Assembly (NCBI GenBank): GCA_000499405.2
Contig: HG738138.1
Span: 16,717,054-16,781,053, forward strand
Direction: 5' to 3'
Source of the DNA: Onchocerca volvulus
Taxonomy: Eukaryota; Nematoda; Chromadorea; Rhabditida; Onchocercidae
Length of the DNA stretch: 64,000 nucleotides
Under the pieces are notes generated by a model. That model did no database searches. It saw only the letters and a list, made by a program, of their open reading frames with translations, and was not told the DNA's origin. The position numbers were made by a program, and so were the translations under genes. Position 1 is the first letter of the stretch. Every line of letters starts with the position of its first letter. This document shows, one piece after another, positions 1-13,698 of the stretch.

Positions 1-750
1 TTGAAAACGAAAATTTGATTTTTAGCAATGATTCTTTCATCGTAACAGTATACATTACATCAATGTTATTTAATGCTGCTATGAAATAAAACAAAGCGAG
101 AAATTAGTTGAAAAGTTAAAAAAAAATCGATGAAATTTAAGACGATATCGAAAGAAAAAAAATGAAAATCTCATTTATTATACAATAAGAAATGAAAATA
201 TTTTTCTAAAACTTTATTTTTAGATTTCTTTCTTCAAAAAATTAAAATGATAATTTGATAATAAATATAATATGAGCCATTTTCATCCAAATTATCTTTC
301 TTGCTGCGAATATGATACGGGTTATGCATTGTTATCAGTAGTTGCATTAGATACTTAACAATAAAAACGATGTTAATAATCCTGATGGCATGAATATATA
401 ATCAATTACAATAAGGATCATTTATAGTAAAAATCAATTACAACAAAGATATTGAATTAATGATACTATTATTTGGTCTTAAGGAATATTCAATCTAATA
501 TTTTCTACAACGAATAATAAGGATAACATTAAAGTAATGGGCCAAGCTTTAATATTTTGCAAAAAGTATAATATTAATTACTCAGTCATTTATTGCATTT
601 CATTAATTATGCTCTTAAGAATTGCTATAAAATGTCGAAATGCTAAATGAGGATAATAAAATAAACGGTAATAAAATACAAAGTAAAACTATTTCGTAGC
701 TATTTGAACTATGATTCAAACGGGCTAAATAACCAAATTCATAACATAAA

Positions 751-1012
751 CGATAAATGGGAATGAATTATTTGATTAATAGATGTCAGCAAAACTGCAA
801 ATTATTCCCTGAAATCATTTCAATTAGGCAAAGGATATAAAAAAAGTTTTATTGATTTAGTATACATTGTATTTCATGATATAAAGCGATAAATAAAAAT
901 TAATTATTTGATTAATGGATTTCAATGAAATCGATAAATTATTTCCTGAAAACATTTCAATAAGCCAAAGTTTATTATGAAATTTTACTGATTTATTACA
1001 CATTCTATTTAA
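751..1012. repeat. Diverged two-copy tandem duplication, about 136-bp unit
   Basis: Two adjacent copies begin near 751 and 887. Both share a CGATAAAT start, the string TTATTTGATTAAT, a TTATT(C/T)CCTGAAA block, CATTTCAAT and a TTTTA(T/C)TGATTTA block in the same order. Divergence is substantial, so this is an old duplication. Confidence 0.6.
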
Positions 1013-3885
1013 ATGTGAATACTAAACAGTATAATTTCTTTTAGAAATTTTCTTGAAATTTTGAAATTTTGCCATTGCGAAACAAAATAAAACTTGAAAA
1101 GAAAATAGTGCGTCATCTATTCTATCTTAATTTACTGAAATTTGGTTTGAATTTCAAAAGAATCTTATTTATTCAATAACTAAAAGATGAGGAAGACTTA
1201 ATAAATTAACGGAAAATATTGGCAAATTTTTTTGGTGACTGTAAAAAGTATATGGAAATGGCAAAAAAAGTAGGAAGGGAAAAAAACGGATGAATAAATT
1301 TAATTTAGTATGTACAATTGATGGAGGAATGTAAGGCAGAGGAAACAAGATGTGATCTTTCCATTTTTGCATAATAAACTTGGCATTGAATGTTTAATCG
1401 AATTTAAAATGCAGACTAGTGAATATATGAATGAAAAACGAAAAAAAAAATTTCGTAAAGCAAATAACTAATGAATAATACGAAATGAATAAATTTATTT
1501 TTAGATATTGTGGCATTTACATAATTTATATTTGAAGTCAACAATTTGAATAAGAAAATTTAACCGTATATTTCAAATTCAATATTTGATAAATAATAGT
1601 TGAATAGTATGAAAACAAGTCGAGATAATATTATTTTCATATCGTATGACTTATTGCTAGACTATATTATAAATAGCCTAGTTTTGATAAATGGCCACAT
1701 GCGTTACTTTTAAAAGAAACAAGTTGTAAATGACATAAAGTTGCATCAATTTAGTAAAATTGAACCAAACAATTTTATTGATTTAAATTTTCAAATAAAA
1801 CTAAAATTTTTTATTTACAATTTAAATTTTTACTTCTTTTAATTAGGATCATGATCGAAATATGAAACACATTTATTTTTTGATTTCATTTTTTACAATT
1901 TCCCTGATTTAGATTATTAAAAATTTTAGTATATTATGTATATTTCAATTGCAATTTTTATTGGTCAAGAATTTTTTTTTGCATTAATATAATGATTACA
2001 CTGTAAACTGCAAGAATAATCGGGAAAATATGAAAATAATCCGGGAAGATCAGGAAAGATTTTGGAAGAGCCGGAAATGATTTTGGTAAACTTTTACGCT
2101 AGATAATATGCATGCATATTTCAATAAACAATAATTCAAATTCTTGATCATCATTTAAGAATGGTACAAAATCGTTCAAATCAGTTTTTAAATTCTAAAC
2201 TATCAAATTATGATGAAAATATTTTAAATCTCGATTTAAAATTCATAATTTATTTTAAGATTTCGACTAATGGTCTATTGCTTGTCAATTATCTTTTACA
2301 TTGTACTGTAAATTTCAACTTTTCAAAAATCGCACAATTGTAATATTTTCTGATCCTGTTTTTCCTTTTTTTTTTTTTCTTTTTGTCATCATTTATAATT
2401 TCAATTCTTCACTTTTGCTTTTAATTCTTGTTCCTGAATTTTCATAAAAATGCCCTAAAGCGTTTGAGACTTGTTTTCATATATGTTTGCTTTTATAAAT
2501 CAAGATAGGCGAAGAATGAGAAAATTTTATTGGTTCCAAATAATCGGGCATAAATCTCCCGTTATTTCGCATTAGTTGATATGGTACAGGTAAGTAAATT
2601 AGAATAAGAATGAAAACTAATTAAAATTTTATAATAACCAAATTAAATCATATAATAGCTACTCAAATAAGGTTTATTTCTGATAATAGCAAGACTTGTT
2701 TTATGAAATTTGATTGATGATTAGATATAAAAAAAATAAAAGGACGGAAGTAAAATTCGAAAAAATATTTAACCCATTTACTAGAGATGTGATAAACAAT
2801 AATGCAAATGATTGTGTAGAAAAATTTTTCACCCATTAATAATTCGTTAAGTATTAATTTATACCTCAGTGATTTTTGTCAATCTTTAAATTGCTTATTT
2901 ATCCATAAAAAGTGATAGGTACTATTTGGTAATTATTTTCTCGGGAAAGTTTCATCGAAATATTTTCTTTCTTATTCGATAGATTTGCAGATAATATAAT
3001 GGATTATTGCTATTTGTTAACTTACCTGAATAGTTTATGGCTTATTTTATTTGGATATTTAACAAAGATTGCTGGACTTAATTTTGAAAAAAATTGAAAG
3101 TTTTATCGATTACTTTTTTTTATAAGTCAAAATGGAAAGGTTTACAATTTGCAGTTAATGCAATTAAAATGTGATTGACATTTTTACATTTCAATGCATA
3201 AAATGCAAAATATTATATTAAAAATGCATTAGTTATTGGTAAAAGAATGATATTTCGATTTTTAAATTTCCAAAAAAAAATTGTTCCAATATTAATTTCG
3301 AATCGTTTTCAATAAAATTAGTTAAGAACTACGATTATTTTAGATCAGAGCTAAAATTAGATTGAAATAAGTGTCTAATTTCCTATGGAGTCAGAAATTT
3401 TGGGAAGAAAATTTCGCAAATTTTAAGGATTTTTTGTTTCATATTTATTTATTTATGTGATATTAATTCAATTTGTGTGGTATGATGATGACAGTGTTTG
3501 TTTGTTAGAATACTTTTTAAGAGAAAAGGACATGGTCAATTTAGTGTGTAACCTTTGTTTATAACATTTTTAATGATAGTTTGATAATTAATAACTCTAT
3601 GAATTATAAGTGAAAGCAAAAGTTCGAATTATTGGTATTAAATTTCCGATAATAAACAATTTTAGTCTCATGCTAAGCCATTTATGAAAATTCAAGAAAA
3701 AAATTATTTTTTTTGATTTCGGTAAAAATTTAAATGAAGAAAATTGAATGAATATTTTTCAAATTGTCCTTCAAAAATATTCATTTTACAATTAAAATTT
3801 TTACGTTTAATCGGCTTCTTCAAACAATAAATTCGAAAATGATTTGAAGGACATTCGTTGTTTATTTGGTAATCATCTGTCTGAT

Positions 3886-3941
3886 CCATTCATCCGTCCG
3901 TCCGTCCGAATCGTCTGATCCGTCCGGACGTCGTCCATCAC
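3886..3941. repeat. CGTCC-rich short tandem repeat
   Basis: Repeated CCGTCCGTCCGTCCG-type units with a later GATCCGTCC echo, clearly more GC-rich than the flanks. A related CCATTCGTCCGTCCGTAA copy lies near 4048-4065. Confidence 0.7.
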
Positions 3942-5062
3942 TCTATTTATTTGTCGTCTGTCATAAAGAATATCTCATATATTATCTCCAAATATATTAT
4001 ATATACATGTATATATGGTAAAATCAGGTGGTAATGATTACCTGTCCATTCGTCCGTCCGTAAATTGCGTAACAAATCACTTTAAAATTTTCATTCTACC
4101 AAAATTTCGATCTTGTTTCATCTATCGACATCGTTTATATCTTCGATTTCATTTCGACAATTTATTTTGATTTAAAAAAGCAAGATATTCATTTTAATAA
4201 ATTGAAAAATTTTAAAGCAATAAAAGAATGAGTTAAGAGCTTTTTCTAATATAAATTCCTCATTAATTCTCAAAAACATGCATACACACAAGCACGACAA
4301 ATTTATCTCAATCAATGTGCAGTCCGTAAATTGTAATATAGCTCTGATAAGAAGTTAAATAAATTTCTGTGCAGGAAAAGTTTTGCAATCAAGATTATGA
4401 AAAAATGTTTAATTATATATTTTCCTCTACAATATTGATGTAAAAATCCTGAAATTTTTAATATTAAAAAGAAAAAATGGTGAAGTTTTAAAAAATTTTT
4501 CTCCTTTCATTTATTGGTAGTAGAGCTGTGACATTTATGATTATAATGTTAATATTCTTAAAATTGGAAAAAAGGATGTTCAAAATTTTTGAAAAAATTT
4601 TTCTCCTTTTATTCTGCTTGTTTATTCACTATTAGGCAGTTATGATATACATGATAAAATAATAATGATGGTGATGATAATAGTGATGATAATAATGATG
4701 ATGATAGCGATGATAGTGACCTTGAAGGCTGCTTGCTAGTTTTCGGTAGAATTACGACAATTATAATGATGACCCCGAGGAAAAAATAATAAAATGGAAC
4801 TTGTTCCATTTGAAATTTTTATTGCAATCCCAATTTCAATTTCATTATTTTCATAGAAAAGAAGGGGAAAAAAACTTACTTTGTGCATAACGAGAGAGAG
4901 AGAGAGAGAAAAAAAGATAAAGTGATAAGATAAAAGAAAATAAAAAGAACGCAAGATGATGATAAAATAGAACAGATAGAGTAGGTAAAATAGGAATGGA
5001 ATAAAAATAAACAAGCATATGATTATAAACAGGTTTTTTCATTCGCTCTATATGGTAATTTA

Positions 5063-5452
5063 TTTTTAGCACTTTCCTGGAAAGGAAAAAAAAGGGAAAT
5101 CTCTCTACAATATTTTTTGCTAATAAAAGAGGGAAGAAAAGTTTGATGTTTTCCTGAAAAGTTCAAAAATCTTCCTAAAATATCAAATTCTGCTTCCTCT
5201 TTCAGATGAAAAGAAGTAGAATTTAATATTTTCTTGAAAAGAAAAGTTCGAAAAATCTTTTTCATCTTTCTCATCAGGATGAAAAAAGAAAGTGAAATTC
5301 AGTATTTCCCAAAAGAGAAAAAATTCAGCAAATTTTCTTCCGTCTTCTTTACTAAGATAAAAAGAGGAAAAGAGTTTAATATTTTCTTGAAAACAAAAAA
5401 TTTTAAAAATCCTCTTCTATCTTCCTCACTAAGATCGAAGAGAGGAAAATGA
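5063..5452. repeat. Degenerate tandem array, about 75-80-bp unit
   Basis: About five copies of a purine/pyrimidine-segmented unit. Each has a block like TTTAATATTTTCTTGAAAA, then TCTTC-rich sequence, then GATGAAAAAGA or AAGAGGAAAA. The open frames overlying it (both strands, 72-83 codons) are products of the repeat, since stops are scarce in such biased sequence. Confidence 0.65.
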
Positions 5453-8400
5453 TAAAGCAATTCAGTAAGTAAAAATTCGCAGGAAAAAAAATCAGTTCAG
5501 TTGAATTTCCGTTTTTATCTGGCACGAAAAATTTCCGCTTCATATCTTATCCGGTACGGAAAATTTCCATTCCTTATCCAGCCCGTTACAAAACGGAAAT
5601 TGAGAGATAAAATTTGTGAAAATGTTTCCCTTTTTTTTTCTTCAATAATCATTCTCATCCTGTTTCTACGATATTTACTTATTACTTCTCATAACTTCCA
5701 TCTTTCCTTCTCTTCTCTTTCTTTCCTCTCTCTTTCTTTACCTCTGCTACATCACCAATCAACTCATTATGAAAGTTCAACGACGTTCCAAAAAATTCAA
5801 ATTGTCGAAAAAAAAAAGACGAAATTAAATTAGGGAAGTATTTGAAAAACCAGTTTTTAGTTTCATACTTTTTTCTTTCTCCCATCATTTTCGAATGTTA
5901 TCAACCTTTGTATCATATTGCATGCACGGCATGCAATGTCTTACCATAATGACCTTTACTTTTCATTGCATGTGATTTTTTCATCCATTTACCATTTATT
6001 ATCAAATCAACTTTAACAGGTTTTTGTCTTATCATCTGTCATTCTAGATGTTCACAAATGCTGCTGCATGAGAGAAGGATAAAGTTTTGCAACATGATAG
6101 TTTTTAATTCTTTACAAATTACTTTCGATTGATTTGAAGTTTAAAACGAGTTTTAGTGATACAATAATAATTGTAAATTATCACTTTTTTTGATTATTTT
6201 TCCTTCTCTTTTTCTCTTTTTTTATCTTATTCTTTTCACTGTGCTTTTTCTACAAAAAAAAAACTCATCATATTATCACCTTTTTTTTGCATTTTATTTT
6301 ATTTTAATTTCTTTTTTAAAATTATTATTAATGAAGAAAAGTGAGAGAAGAACAAGCTTTCATCGAATCAATTCTATACGCCATACCATATATGATGTGT
6401 TATCAGAAACCGGTTGTTAACATGCTATAGTATTAGTATTATTTGTATGCAACGATGTAACATGATTCATTGATATTCAGAATCTTTAAAATGACCTTCA
6501 GATGGTAAATAGGTTTCGAGATTCGGATATTTAAGGTGATCGAAAACATACAGCTAATTAATTTTTCATTTCTCTTTTTTTGAAAAAAGTTTTTTTCGAT
6601 ACGTATTCATTCTTATAAGCATTTATTTGTAGATAAATAATTATTTTTATATGTTGCTGTAGTTGTAAATCATTTTAAAAGATGTTGCAAAAATGTTGAG
6701 AGAAATTAAAAAGATATTGCGTAATATCATTTTAAAATGGAATTGATAAGACGAAGCTCAAAGAGATTATCAAAATATTTACACTTAAATAAAATCTAAA
6801 TTTTTTCATTCTCACCATATTGCAACAAATCATCTCACCATTATTTTTGAACGATTTAATTAAATTACTCATCATAAATTAATTTTTTTTGTTTTTTTTT
6901 GAGGTATAAAGCAAAATTTGTCTTTTTACTGTAAATTTAATGGTTTTTTTTTTTTTTTTTTTAGATTTTTGCTTTCATAATACTCGACACTTTTGTTCTA
7001 TTTTTAGAATTTTTTTCCTATTTAGTTTCAAATTCTATTTTTAGACGAAAAATTTTTTTGAGAAATTGAAATATTCATTAAGAATTTTATTTTCTAAAAG
7101 GTATTCATATATTTCTCGTTTATTTACATCCTTTTTTTAATTACCAAATGATATATGAAATGAGGATCATTTTATCCTTAATATATTGGAAGAAAACAAT
7201 CATTTGAAATAAAAAATTTGATCAAATTATGCTACCGTGATAATGCTTGCTGATGTTGTTCTAATTAGATATGGTTATCATTATCATTATTATTATCATA
7301 CAACTGATTTGTTTTGCGCAAAGATATTGTTTGATGAAACAGATTTCAAAATTTTGCATCTTCAGTTTAAAACCGGAAAAATATTATTATCTAATCCACT
7401 TTTCAAAATTTGCAAACTTCATTCCTTGACAGTGATAAAAATGAATGTCAAACGTCATGTTGTAGATAACACTGATAACAATGATAATAACAATAATAAT
7501 AACCAGTAATAACCGGTACCATGATTATTACCGGTTTTATCATCATCATTTCACATAAATGACTGGTACATACATGCACATTTGAATGTTGATGTGTATT
7601 ATTTAAGTTGGTTATTCGAGAAGGACAGGAAGTACGGGGGGCGGGGGAGAGGAAAAAAAGAAAACTTGTTCCACTGAAAGAAATAGTTATTTTAGAAGAG
7701 AGGGAAAGTTTGAAACAAAGATCGAGGAAAGAGGGAATTGAGCAAAGTAATCAACCAACCAGTTATCATCCTTATCAGCAATATATCATTTAACAAAAAC
7801 CTGATTTTTCATCCTTTTCCTCTCTCTCCTCTTCGCGATCTCTCTAAACAACAACAGTAGCAGCAGTAGCAGCAGCAGGAAATTTGGCAAGTTTGAAATT
7901 TTTGACTCATGTAAAGTTGAAGATAAAATGAATAACAATGGATGTGATTCATTTCAGGAAATGAAAGATTCAATTTTGAGAAAAATGGAATAAATAAATA
8001 ATCTGTAATATATTTAAGAAAGAAGGATGAAATAACTGAAAAAAAGAAATGAAATTATAGATTAATGAAAATTTGATAAACTGTTTAAATATTTTAAACA
8101 AAAACAAAAAAAAAAAGAAAAAAAAAAAGAAAGCCCAATCTATAAATAATTCATTACTTTCCTCTTCTTTTTTCATTGTCCTTTTCGATTATTTCACTTT
8201 CTCAAACCAATTCTTTATTATCAATCGTTAAAAAAAAATTGATTTTTCATTTTCAAATGTTAAATTGTTTCTTTTTTCTTTTTTTTTCCTGATCTATTCG
8301 TTAAAATTAATTTTTCATTTTTAACTTGTTAAATTTGGAACTCTTACTGGATACAATGTTCAGATTGGGCAAAAAGTTAAAAATGATGAATTATACTGGA

Positions 8401-8924
8401 GGCTAGGGTAAAAAAAGGAAAACAAGTAAAGATGGGGTAAAAATTGAGGTAGAAGAAGAGGAAAAAAAAAACAAAAAAAAAACCTGTTTTTGTTAAATTC
8501 ATTTGTATCATTTTTCACTTTCACTTTTCTTTTTCCTAACAAACACACATCAGAAAACAGGCAGTTTATCTCACCATGTCATTATTAACTTCTCATATAA
8601 AGGTAATATCCTGTCTTTTGCCCTCCATACCTGTCATTTTCTTACTTTGCCTTTCAATGAAAGTATAGACATAAAAAAAAGAAAAAAAAATCTTTGTCAA
8701 AGAATATAAATTTCGCCATTATTTATTATCTTTTCCTCCATTTAACTTATTGTTTTTATATTTCTTTTTAAATTTTAAACTATTTGTATTGTTAACAATG
8801 ATACATTTCATTCCTTTTTTTTTTTTTTTTGAAATTTCTTGTATTCTTAATTTAGTGTTATTCATAAATTTTTGAATATTTCTTGTATTTTGTTTTTTTT
8901 TTGTTTCTTTTATTACAAGCTTTC

Positions 8925-9520
8925 CAATTTATCAAGCATGATTAATATTTCTGAAACTAAATATATGATCACACAATGAACAGTATCAAGTTTCAAATTA
9001 ATGAAGTTATCAATTTGGAATTTTAATGTTTTATATTCTTATTAATTTTCCTTTCACAGAAGTTATTTAAATTCCAATCTAACAAGTATGATTAATATCT
9101 GCCAAGTTTAACATGACTATGATAATGAATAATACTGTGGGCTAAGCTATGTATATTAGATATTTTTTAAATAAGTTGTCAGTTGTAAAATTCAATTTCA
9201 TAACTCGTTAATTTAACTCTTGCAAGAACTCTTTGGTTCGAATTTAGCAAATATGGTTAATATTTCTCATATTTAACGTATGTTTACAATTATCATTAAG
9301 TATTAATTTAAATAAGTTATCAAGTTTAAAATTCATCTCATATACATTTTAATTTTTGTTTTATCCGCATATTAATTTCCTTTTTTATAGGCTTAATTTG
9401 ATTCCAGAAAATATTATGTATTATGCTATATGCATTAAATATTAATTTAATCAAGATATTTTGATATATTATATTTTATATACGTATTAATTTTCTTCTG
9501 CAGAAACTATTTTAATTATT
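8925..9520. repeat. Degenerate tandem array, about 160-200-bp unit
   Basis: Three to four diverged copies marked by AAGTATGATTAATATTTCT-like blocks (near 8935, 9088 and 9248), followed by AAGTTATCAA(G/T)TT and TATTAATTTTCCTTT-like blocks. There is no coding content. Confidence 0.55.
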
Positions 9521-10261
9521 GTTTTCTTTTCTTTTTTCTTTTTTTTTTTTTTATTTTTGGAGAAATTTACTGGATGATGTTATATATATTATCCAACAAA
9601 GTGTACAACTATTATTTAGAAAAAAAAAATTAGAAAGCGGTTTTATTTACTGTTAGAGCATAAATCTAATCATTTGATTCCAATAGGCTTATTTTGAAGT
9701 GTTAGAAATAGTATCAATTAACTTTTCAATTTGATTCAAATTTAGAGAGAACTTAAATTTCGCCGAGAAATATAAAATGAATTGAAGCGATTATGATTTA
9801 TTGCCAACAGGGATATTCCATTCGAAAAATATAGACAGCATCTTGTTGAAAGTTTCAAGTTTGGCCGACTTGTAAGACCGGTTAATTGAAAATTATTTGA
9901 AAGCCTGATTTGTAAATGGAGAAAGATTGTTGGAAAAGATTAGTTGATTAAGTGTAGTGAGACCAACTCTTTGTATAGACATTCGAGCATTAACTGATAA
10001 CCGGATTCTCCTCATTAGCCCGATGGCAGTTCCGATTTTTTTTTTTTATTTCGAATTTCTTGTCAACTATAGTCGAAATTATATACCATTTGTTTCGGTA
10101 TATCTATCATTCAACATTCTTTCAATTCTTTCTTCATATCATATCCCCTTACTTTTTTCCCTTTTATGAAATGAAAACAAAAAGACGATATTTTGCATTT
10201 TCAAATTGTCGAAATGATGTTATTGTTTTATTGGATGATCAATTATCTATTTTAAAATAGT

Positions 10262-10640
10262 ATAATTTTGAAGCTTAATATATCATAATAATTATAATTA
10301 TCAGCATAATATTAGCATGATTACAATTACTAATATAGTGTTGGTAAAGCTATCAACATGGTATTCGCGTAGTTATAATTATCAGTATAGTATCGGTATG
10401 ATTGTCAATACAGTATTGCTGTAGTACAATTATCAATATTATCAATGTAGTATTGGTATAATTGTAATTATTCCTATGACATCGATGATATCGGTATAAT
10501 TATAATTATCAAAAATAGTATTGGTGCAGTTAATTATCAGTGTAGAATTGCTCTATAGTTATAATTATCAGCACGATATCGATATAATTATAGCGATCGG
10601 CATAGTATTGGTATAGTTATAAATATTAGCATAATATGTT
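10262..10640. repeat. Degenerate tandem array, about 30-bp unit
   Basis: More than ten imperfect copies of a unit resembling TATAATTATCAGCATAGTAT followed by TGGTATAAT. Copies vary in length and sequence, typical of an old minisatellite. Confidence 0.75.
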
Positions 10641-10995
10641 AATAATGTCTTGCATTTCCTTCTTGTTTTTTATCTCTTTCGCAATTCATTATTCCGCATT
10701 TGCATATTCTTCATTTATTTCACAATAATTCAAACATTTATTATCTTTAGATTGAATTCTGAAGTTAGAAAATCTCTAAATTAATCTTGGATGAGATGAA
10801 TATATTGAAATTCTCGATATTTATTCTAATTTCGGATAGATGATTATATCTATCATTACTATCGATAGTGATATTAATTATTTCGTTGTTTTCTCTAATT
10901 AATTTCTATTTAGGATGAATTCAGTATGCAGCTTAATGATCGGATAATCATTAATAATTCTCTTGAAGTTTAAATATTATGATTTTCGATGAAAT

Positions 10996-11042
10996 TTCGG
11001 CAAATTGTACCCTTTTAATTAGCGGCAAATTGTACCCCTTTT
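10996..11042. repeat. Short direct repeat of a GGCAAATTGTACCC motif
   Basis: The 14-mer GGCAAATTGTACCC occurs twice about 26 bp apart, each time followed by a T-rich tract. Confidence 0.6.
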
Positions 11043-11847
11043 TTTTTAATAATGAGCATAGTGCTGTCAACATTTTTTACCTTATTTAACAGTATGGAAA
11101 AAGAAAAAAAAGAGGAAAAACTTGCTAGAGAACATTTCAATTCGTTCAATTTTGTTTTCAATTTTTAAAAACAGTACAACAGGTGATGACAAAAATTTTC
11201 AAAAGCTTGCAAAAATGAACAGGTTTCAACAAGTACATTTGGCATATAATATTGTAATTGTTACCTTTGATTTTTGATTCATTTCTTCTTTTTTCATTCG
11301 CTTTTACTGTCGTTAAGTTACGGTTACTGTATTTAAAAGAGATTACTTTCCTATTTCCATTAATAGATTTTCTGTTCTATAAAGAATGATAAATTTCTTG
11401 AGTTTGTGATAAATTAATCATTTTGGCAATTAACTAATTGATTTTTTTTGACGATTATTCTTTTGAAAACATTACATATATTCGTCAATAGTTTTCTGCA
11501 TGCAAATAACAATTACTAATATTTAGTTAAAATTTTGAGTTGTTGAAAAATAATAATTAAAGTGAAAATATCACGTTTTTAAAATTATATCTATGCTTTT
11601 TTCCATATGCTGATTAAATATCATAAACCAATCATATCGATAATTATAGCATTCAAAGATAATATTGGCTAAATTAAACATATAACGTACACGTTTACGT
11701 TTAAGTCATTTCTCATACTTCTACGTTCCCTAATTTTACGTATGGTATAGTTTTAAGAACATTAATAAGTATACGAAGCGTAACTAAGACAAACATTTCT
11801 TGACAGAAATTGATAAAAAAAAAAACAAAAAGAAAGGAAAGAAAAAA

Positions 11848-12283
11848 GGGACCATGAAAATCCGAGGAAGATTGTTTGAATTTTGTGCCAGATTGTACAG
11901 CAGGTCTCCAAGGTGAACAGCCTCTAGTCGATAGAATAATGTAGGTAAGGGAAGTCGGCAAATTAGATCCGTAACTTCGGGATAAGGATTGGCTCTAAGG
12001 ACTGGGCCGGTCGGGCTGTAATGTGAAGTGAGTACGGTTTAATCCATGCAGTGTAACATTAATGCTTTAAAACATTGATGAAACTCGGCTAGTGTTCGAA
12101 CTGTCTTATGGACCGTTATAGCTGCGTATCACATTTATTTTTTTAACCAAAAGTAAATGTTTATTGATACTTCGGCCGGCGTTAAACAGTCAACTTAGAA
12201 CTGGCACGGACTCGGGGAATCCGACTGTCTAATTAAAACAGAGGAGACAGATGGCCCTTGCGGGCGTTGCATCATTATTTGAT
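11848..12283 (+). pseudogene. 28S rRNA fragment (partial LSU rRNA, isolated)
   Basis: Several blocks match the conserved core of eukaryotic 28S rRNA from memory. In order they are CATGAAAATCCGAGGAAGA, CAGCAGGTCTCCAAGGTGAA, ATGTAGGTAAGGGAAGTCGG, GATCCGTAACTTCGGGATAA, GGATTGGCTCTAAGG, AACTTAGAACTGGCACGGAC and GGGAATCCGACTGTCTAATT. The order is that of the real gene, with a variable expansion segment between the fifth and sixth blocks. The form TCTAGTCGATAGA and the AAAACAGAGG ending are nematode-like. Similarity fades after about 12270-12283. Before CAGCAGGTCTCC about ten bases that are usually present seem missing, which argues for a non-functional copy. No 18S, 5.8S or remaining 28S sequence lies nearby. 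It is most likely a dispersed rDNA fragment, not part of an active array; the boundaries are approximate. Confidence 0.88.
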
Positions 12284-12299
12284 AAGAGTCTTGTGATGC

Positions 12300-12665
12300 A
12301 TTCACGCCTGTTGCAATCTTATAATATATTCGGACTATTTTTAACACCATTATAACAATTACGATCCATTGGGTTTTTGTTATAGCCATAAAATACATTC
12401 AGGTCTGTTATTTTCAAAACTGTAGCAGTCCTTGCGAACCCATATTTCCATGTAGTTGTAATCTTATGATACATTGAGGTCTGTTGTTTCAAAACTGTTG
12501 TAGCCCTGCAACACAATTAGGGCTCGTTATTTTCACGTTTCTTAGTCTTATGATACATTTAGGATTGTTATCTTCGAAGCTGTTGTAACCTTATGGTATA
12601 TTCAGGCCCGTTATTTTCACGCTATCATTTAGCCTTATAATACATTAAGGCTTATTATTGATCAG
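12300..12665. repeat. Degenerate tandem array, about 40-70-bp unit, abutting the 28S fragment
   Basis: Six or seven diverged copies of a unit like CTTATGATACATT(C/T)AGG followed by (C/T)TGTTATTTTCA and AA(A/G)CTGTTGTA. The array starts immediately after the rRNA similarity ends. Open frames on the minus strand here are by-products. Confidence 0.65.
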
Positions 12666-12866
12666 CGATATTGTAATTTCTGTCTCCTTCAGATATGATA
12701 TTATCGCTATGAGTTGTCGTTGTCAAATTCAAATATGTAAATGACAGTTCCTATATGCTTCTTTTTTCTTCTTTCTTTTCCTTCATATTTAATTTATTCG
12801 TAATTATCATAGATGCATATCATTTTTCAACTAACAATAATAACATTATACTATTAATGACCAATA

Positions 12867-12985
12867 TTAATAATAATAATGATAATAATAATAGTAAATA
12901 ATAATAATAATAATAAATAATAAATAAATAAATAAGTAATAATAATAATAGTAATAATAACAATGATAACAATAATAATAAATAA
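12867..12985. repeat. AAT/AATA microsatellite
   Basis: About 120 bp dominated by AAT and AATA units with occasional GAT, GTA and CAA interruptions. Confidence 0.9.
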
Positions 12986-13170
12986 TTCGTTCATCTTTTT
13001 TTGCTTAATCATTTTTTTCATTCCATCTGTCATTCCCTCTCTTCTCTTTTCAACAGATACTATTCTTTGCATATATAAATAAGCTTAAAAAGGATTGGAA
13101 AGAACACATTTATATGTGTATGTATATTTATGGTAATTTCTTGCATATTTGATGAGCAAATAACACGAAC

Positions 13171-13209
13171 AAACAGATGATGATGATGATGATGATGGTG
13201 ATGGTGATA
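13171..13209. repeat. GAT trinucleotide microsatellite
   Basis: A run of GATGATGAT units passing into GGTGAT units. Similar GAT runs occur near 18231-18251 and 22430-22459. Confidence 0.85.
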
Positions 13210-13675
13210 GCATGACGAGTTAACTAGTACATTTCTCTTCGCTCTCTTCTACTCCAATAAAATTAGCCCGGTTTTTTCTTTCTTTTTTCTCTCAATCCGG
13301 ATAGTTTGGAAATGAGGTAGTTGGGAATTGGAAAAAAAGGAAAACGGAAAAGTTAGAAATTGGTTGAAAGGTAGTAGGAAAATTAGTTAGAAATTGGGAA
13401 GAAAGTAATAGGTAAGTTAGAAATTGGTTTTTACACTATTTTTTTTTTCCAACTTATCCACAATATCTGATAAGATTTCTTCCTTTTTCTGATCTCATCT
13501 TAATGAATGATTGGCCTAATTGCTAAGTCTAAATGTTCGACCGTTTCTATTGATGGTAGTTAAATTTTTAAAAAGCAGCAAGAAAGAGAAGCAGTTCAAT
13601 CCGTAAAGAAATAAGAATTATTCCGAGAAAAAAAAAACAGCAAAAAAAATTAAATTTAAATGAGCTATTGATTTC

Positions 13676-13698
13676 ATCTCTCTCTCTCTCTCTCTCTT
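13676..13698. repeat. CT dinucleotide microsatellite
   Basis: An almost pure CT run. Another lies near 13900-13920, and a GA run occurs near 4890-4909. Confidence 0.85.

Larger units (their letters stand above)
1..11847. other. Gene-poor AT-rich region
   Basis: I see no supportable gene here. The open frames are short, low in complexity (runs of F, K, I, N, S) and have no recognisable domain. The stretch holds homopolymer runs, tandem arrays (listed separately) and a TCC/GTCC-rich patch near 3.9 kb. It may be intergenic, or contain distant 5' exons or regulatory sequence of the IRF2BP gene downstream; the sequence does not decide. Confidence 0.6.

Noticed and set aside
5023..5452. Frames of 72-83 codons on both strands as small genes
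   Set aside because: They run through a degenerate tandem array with purine/pyrimidine bias that lacks stop codons by composition.
7619..7665. G-rich run near 7.64 kb as a four-run G-quadruplex
   Set aside because: Only two long G-runs are present (GGGGGG and GGGGG), too few for a standard quadruplex motif.
9228..9250. GGTTCGAATTT as a tRNA B-box
   Set aside because: No matching A-box, acceptor stem or anticodon arm can be formed around it.
11713..12516. Minus-strand frames of 65-82 codons over the 11.7-12.5 kb region
   Set aside because: They overlap the 28S rRNA fragment and the tandem array; their openness has no protein support.
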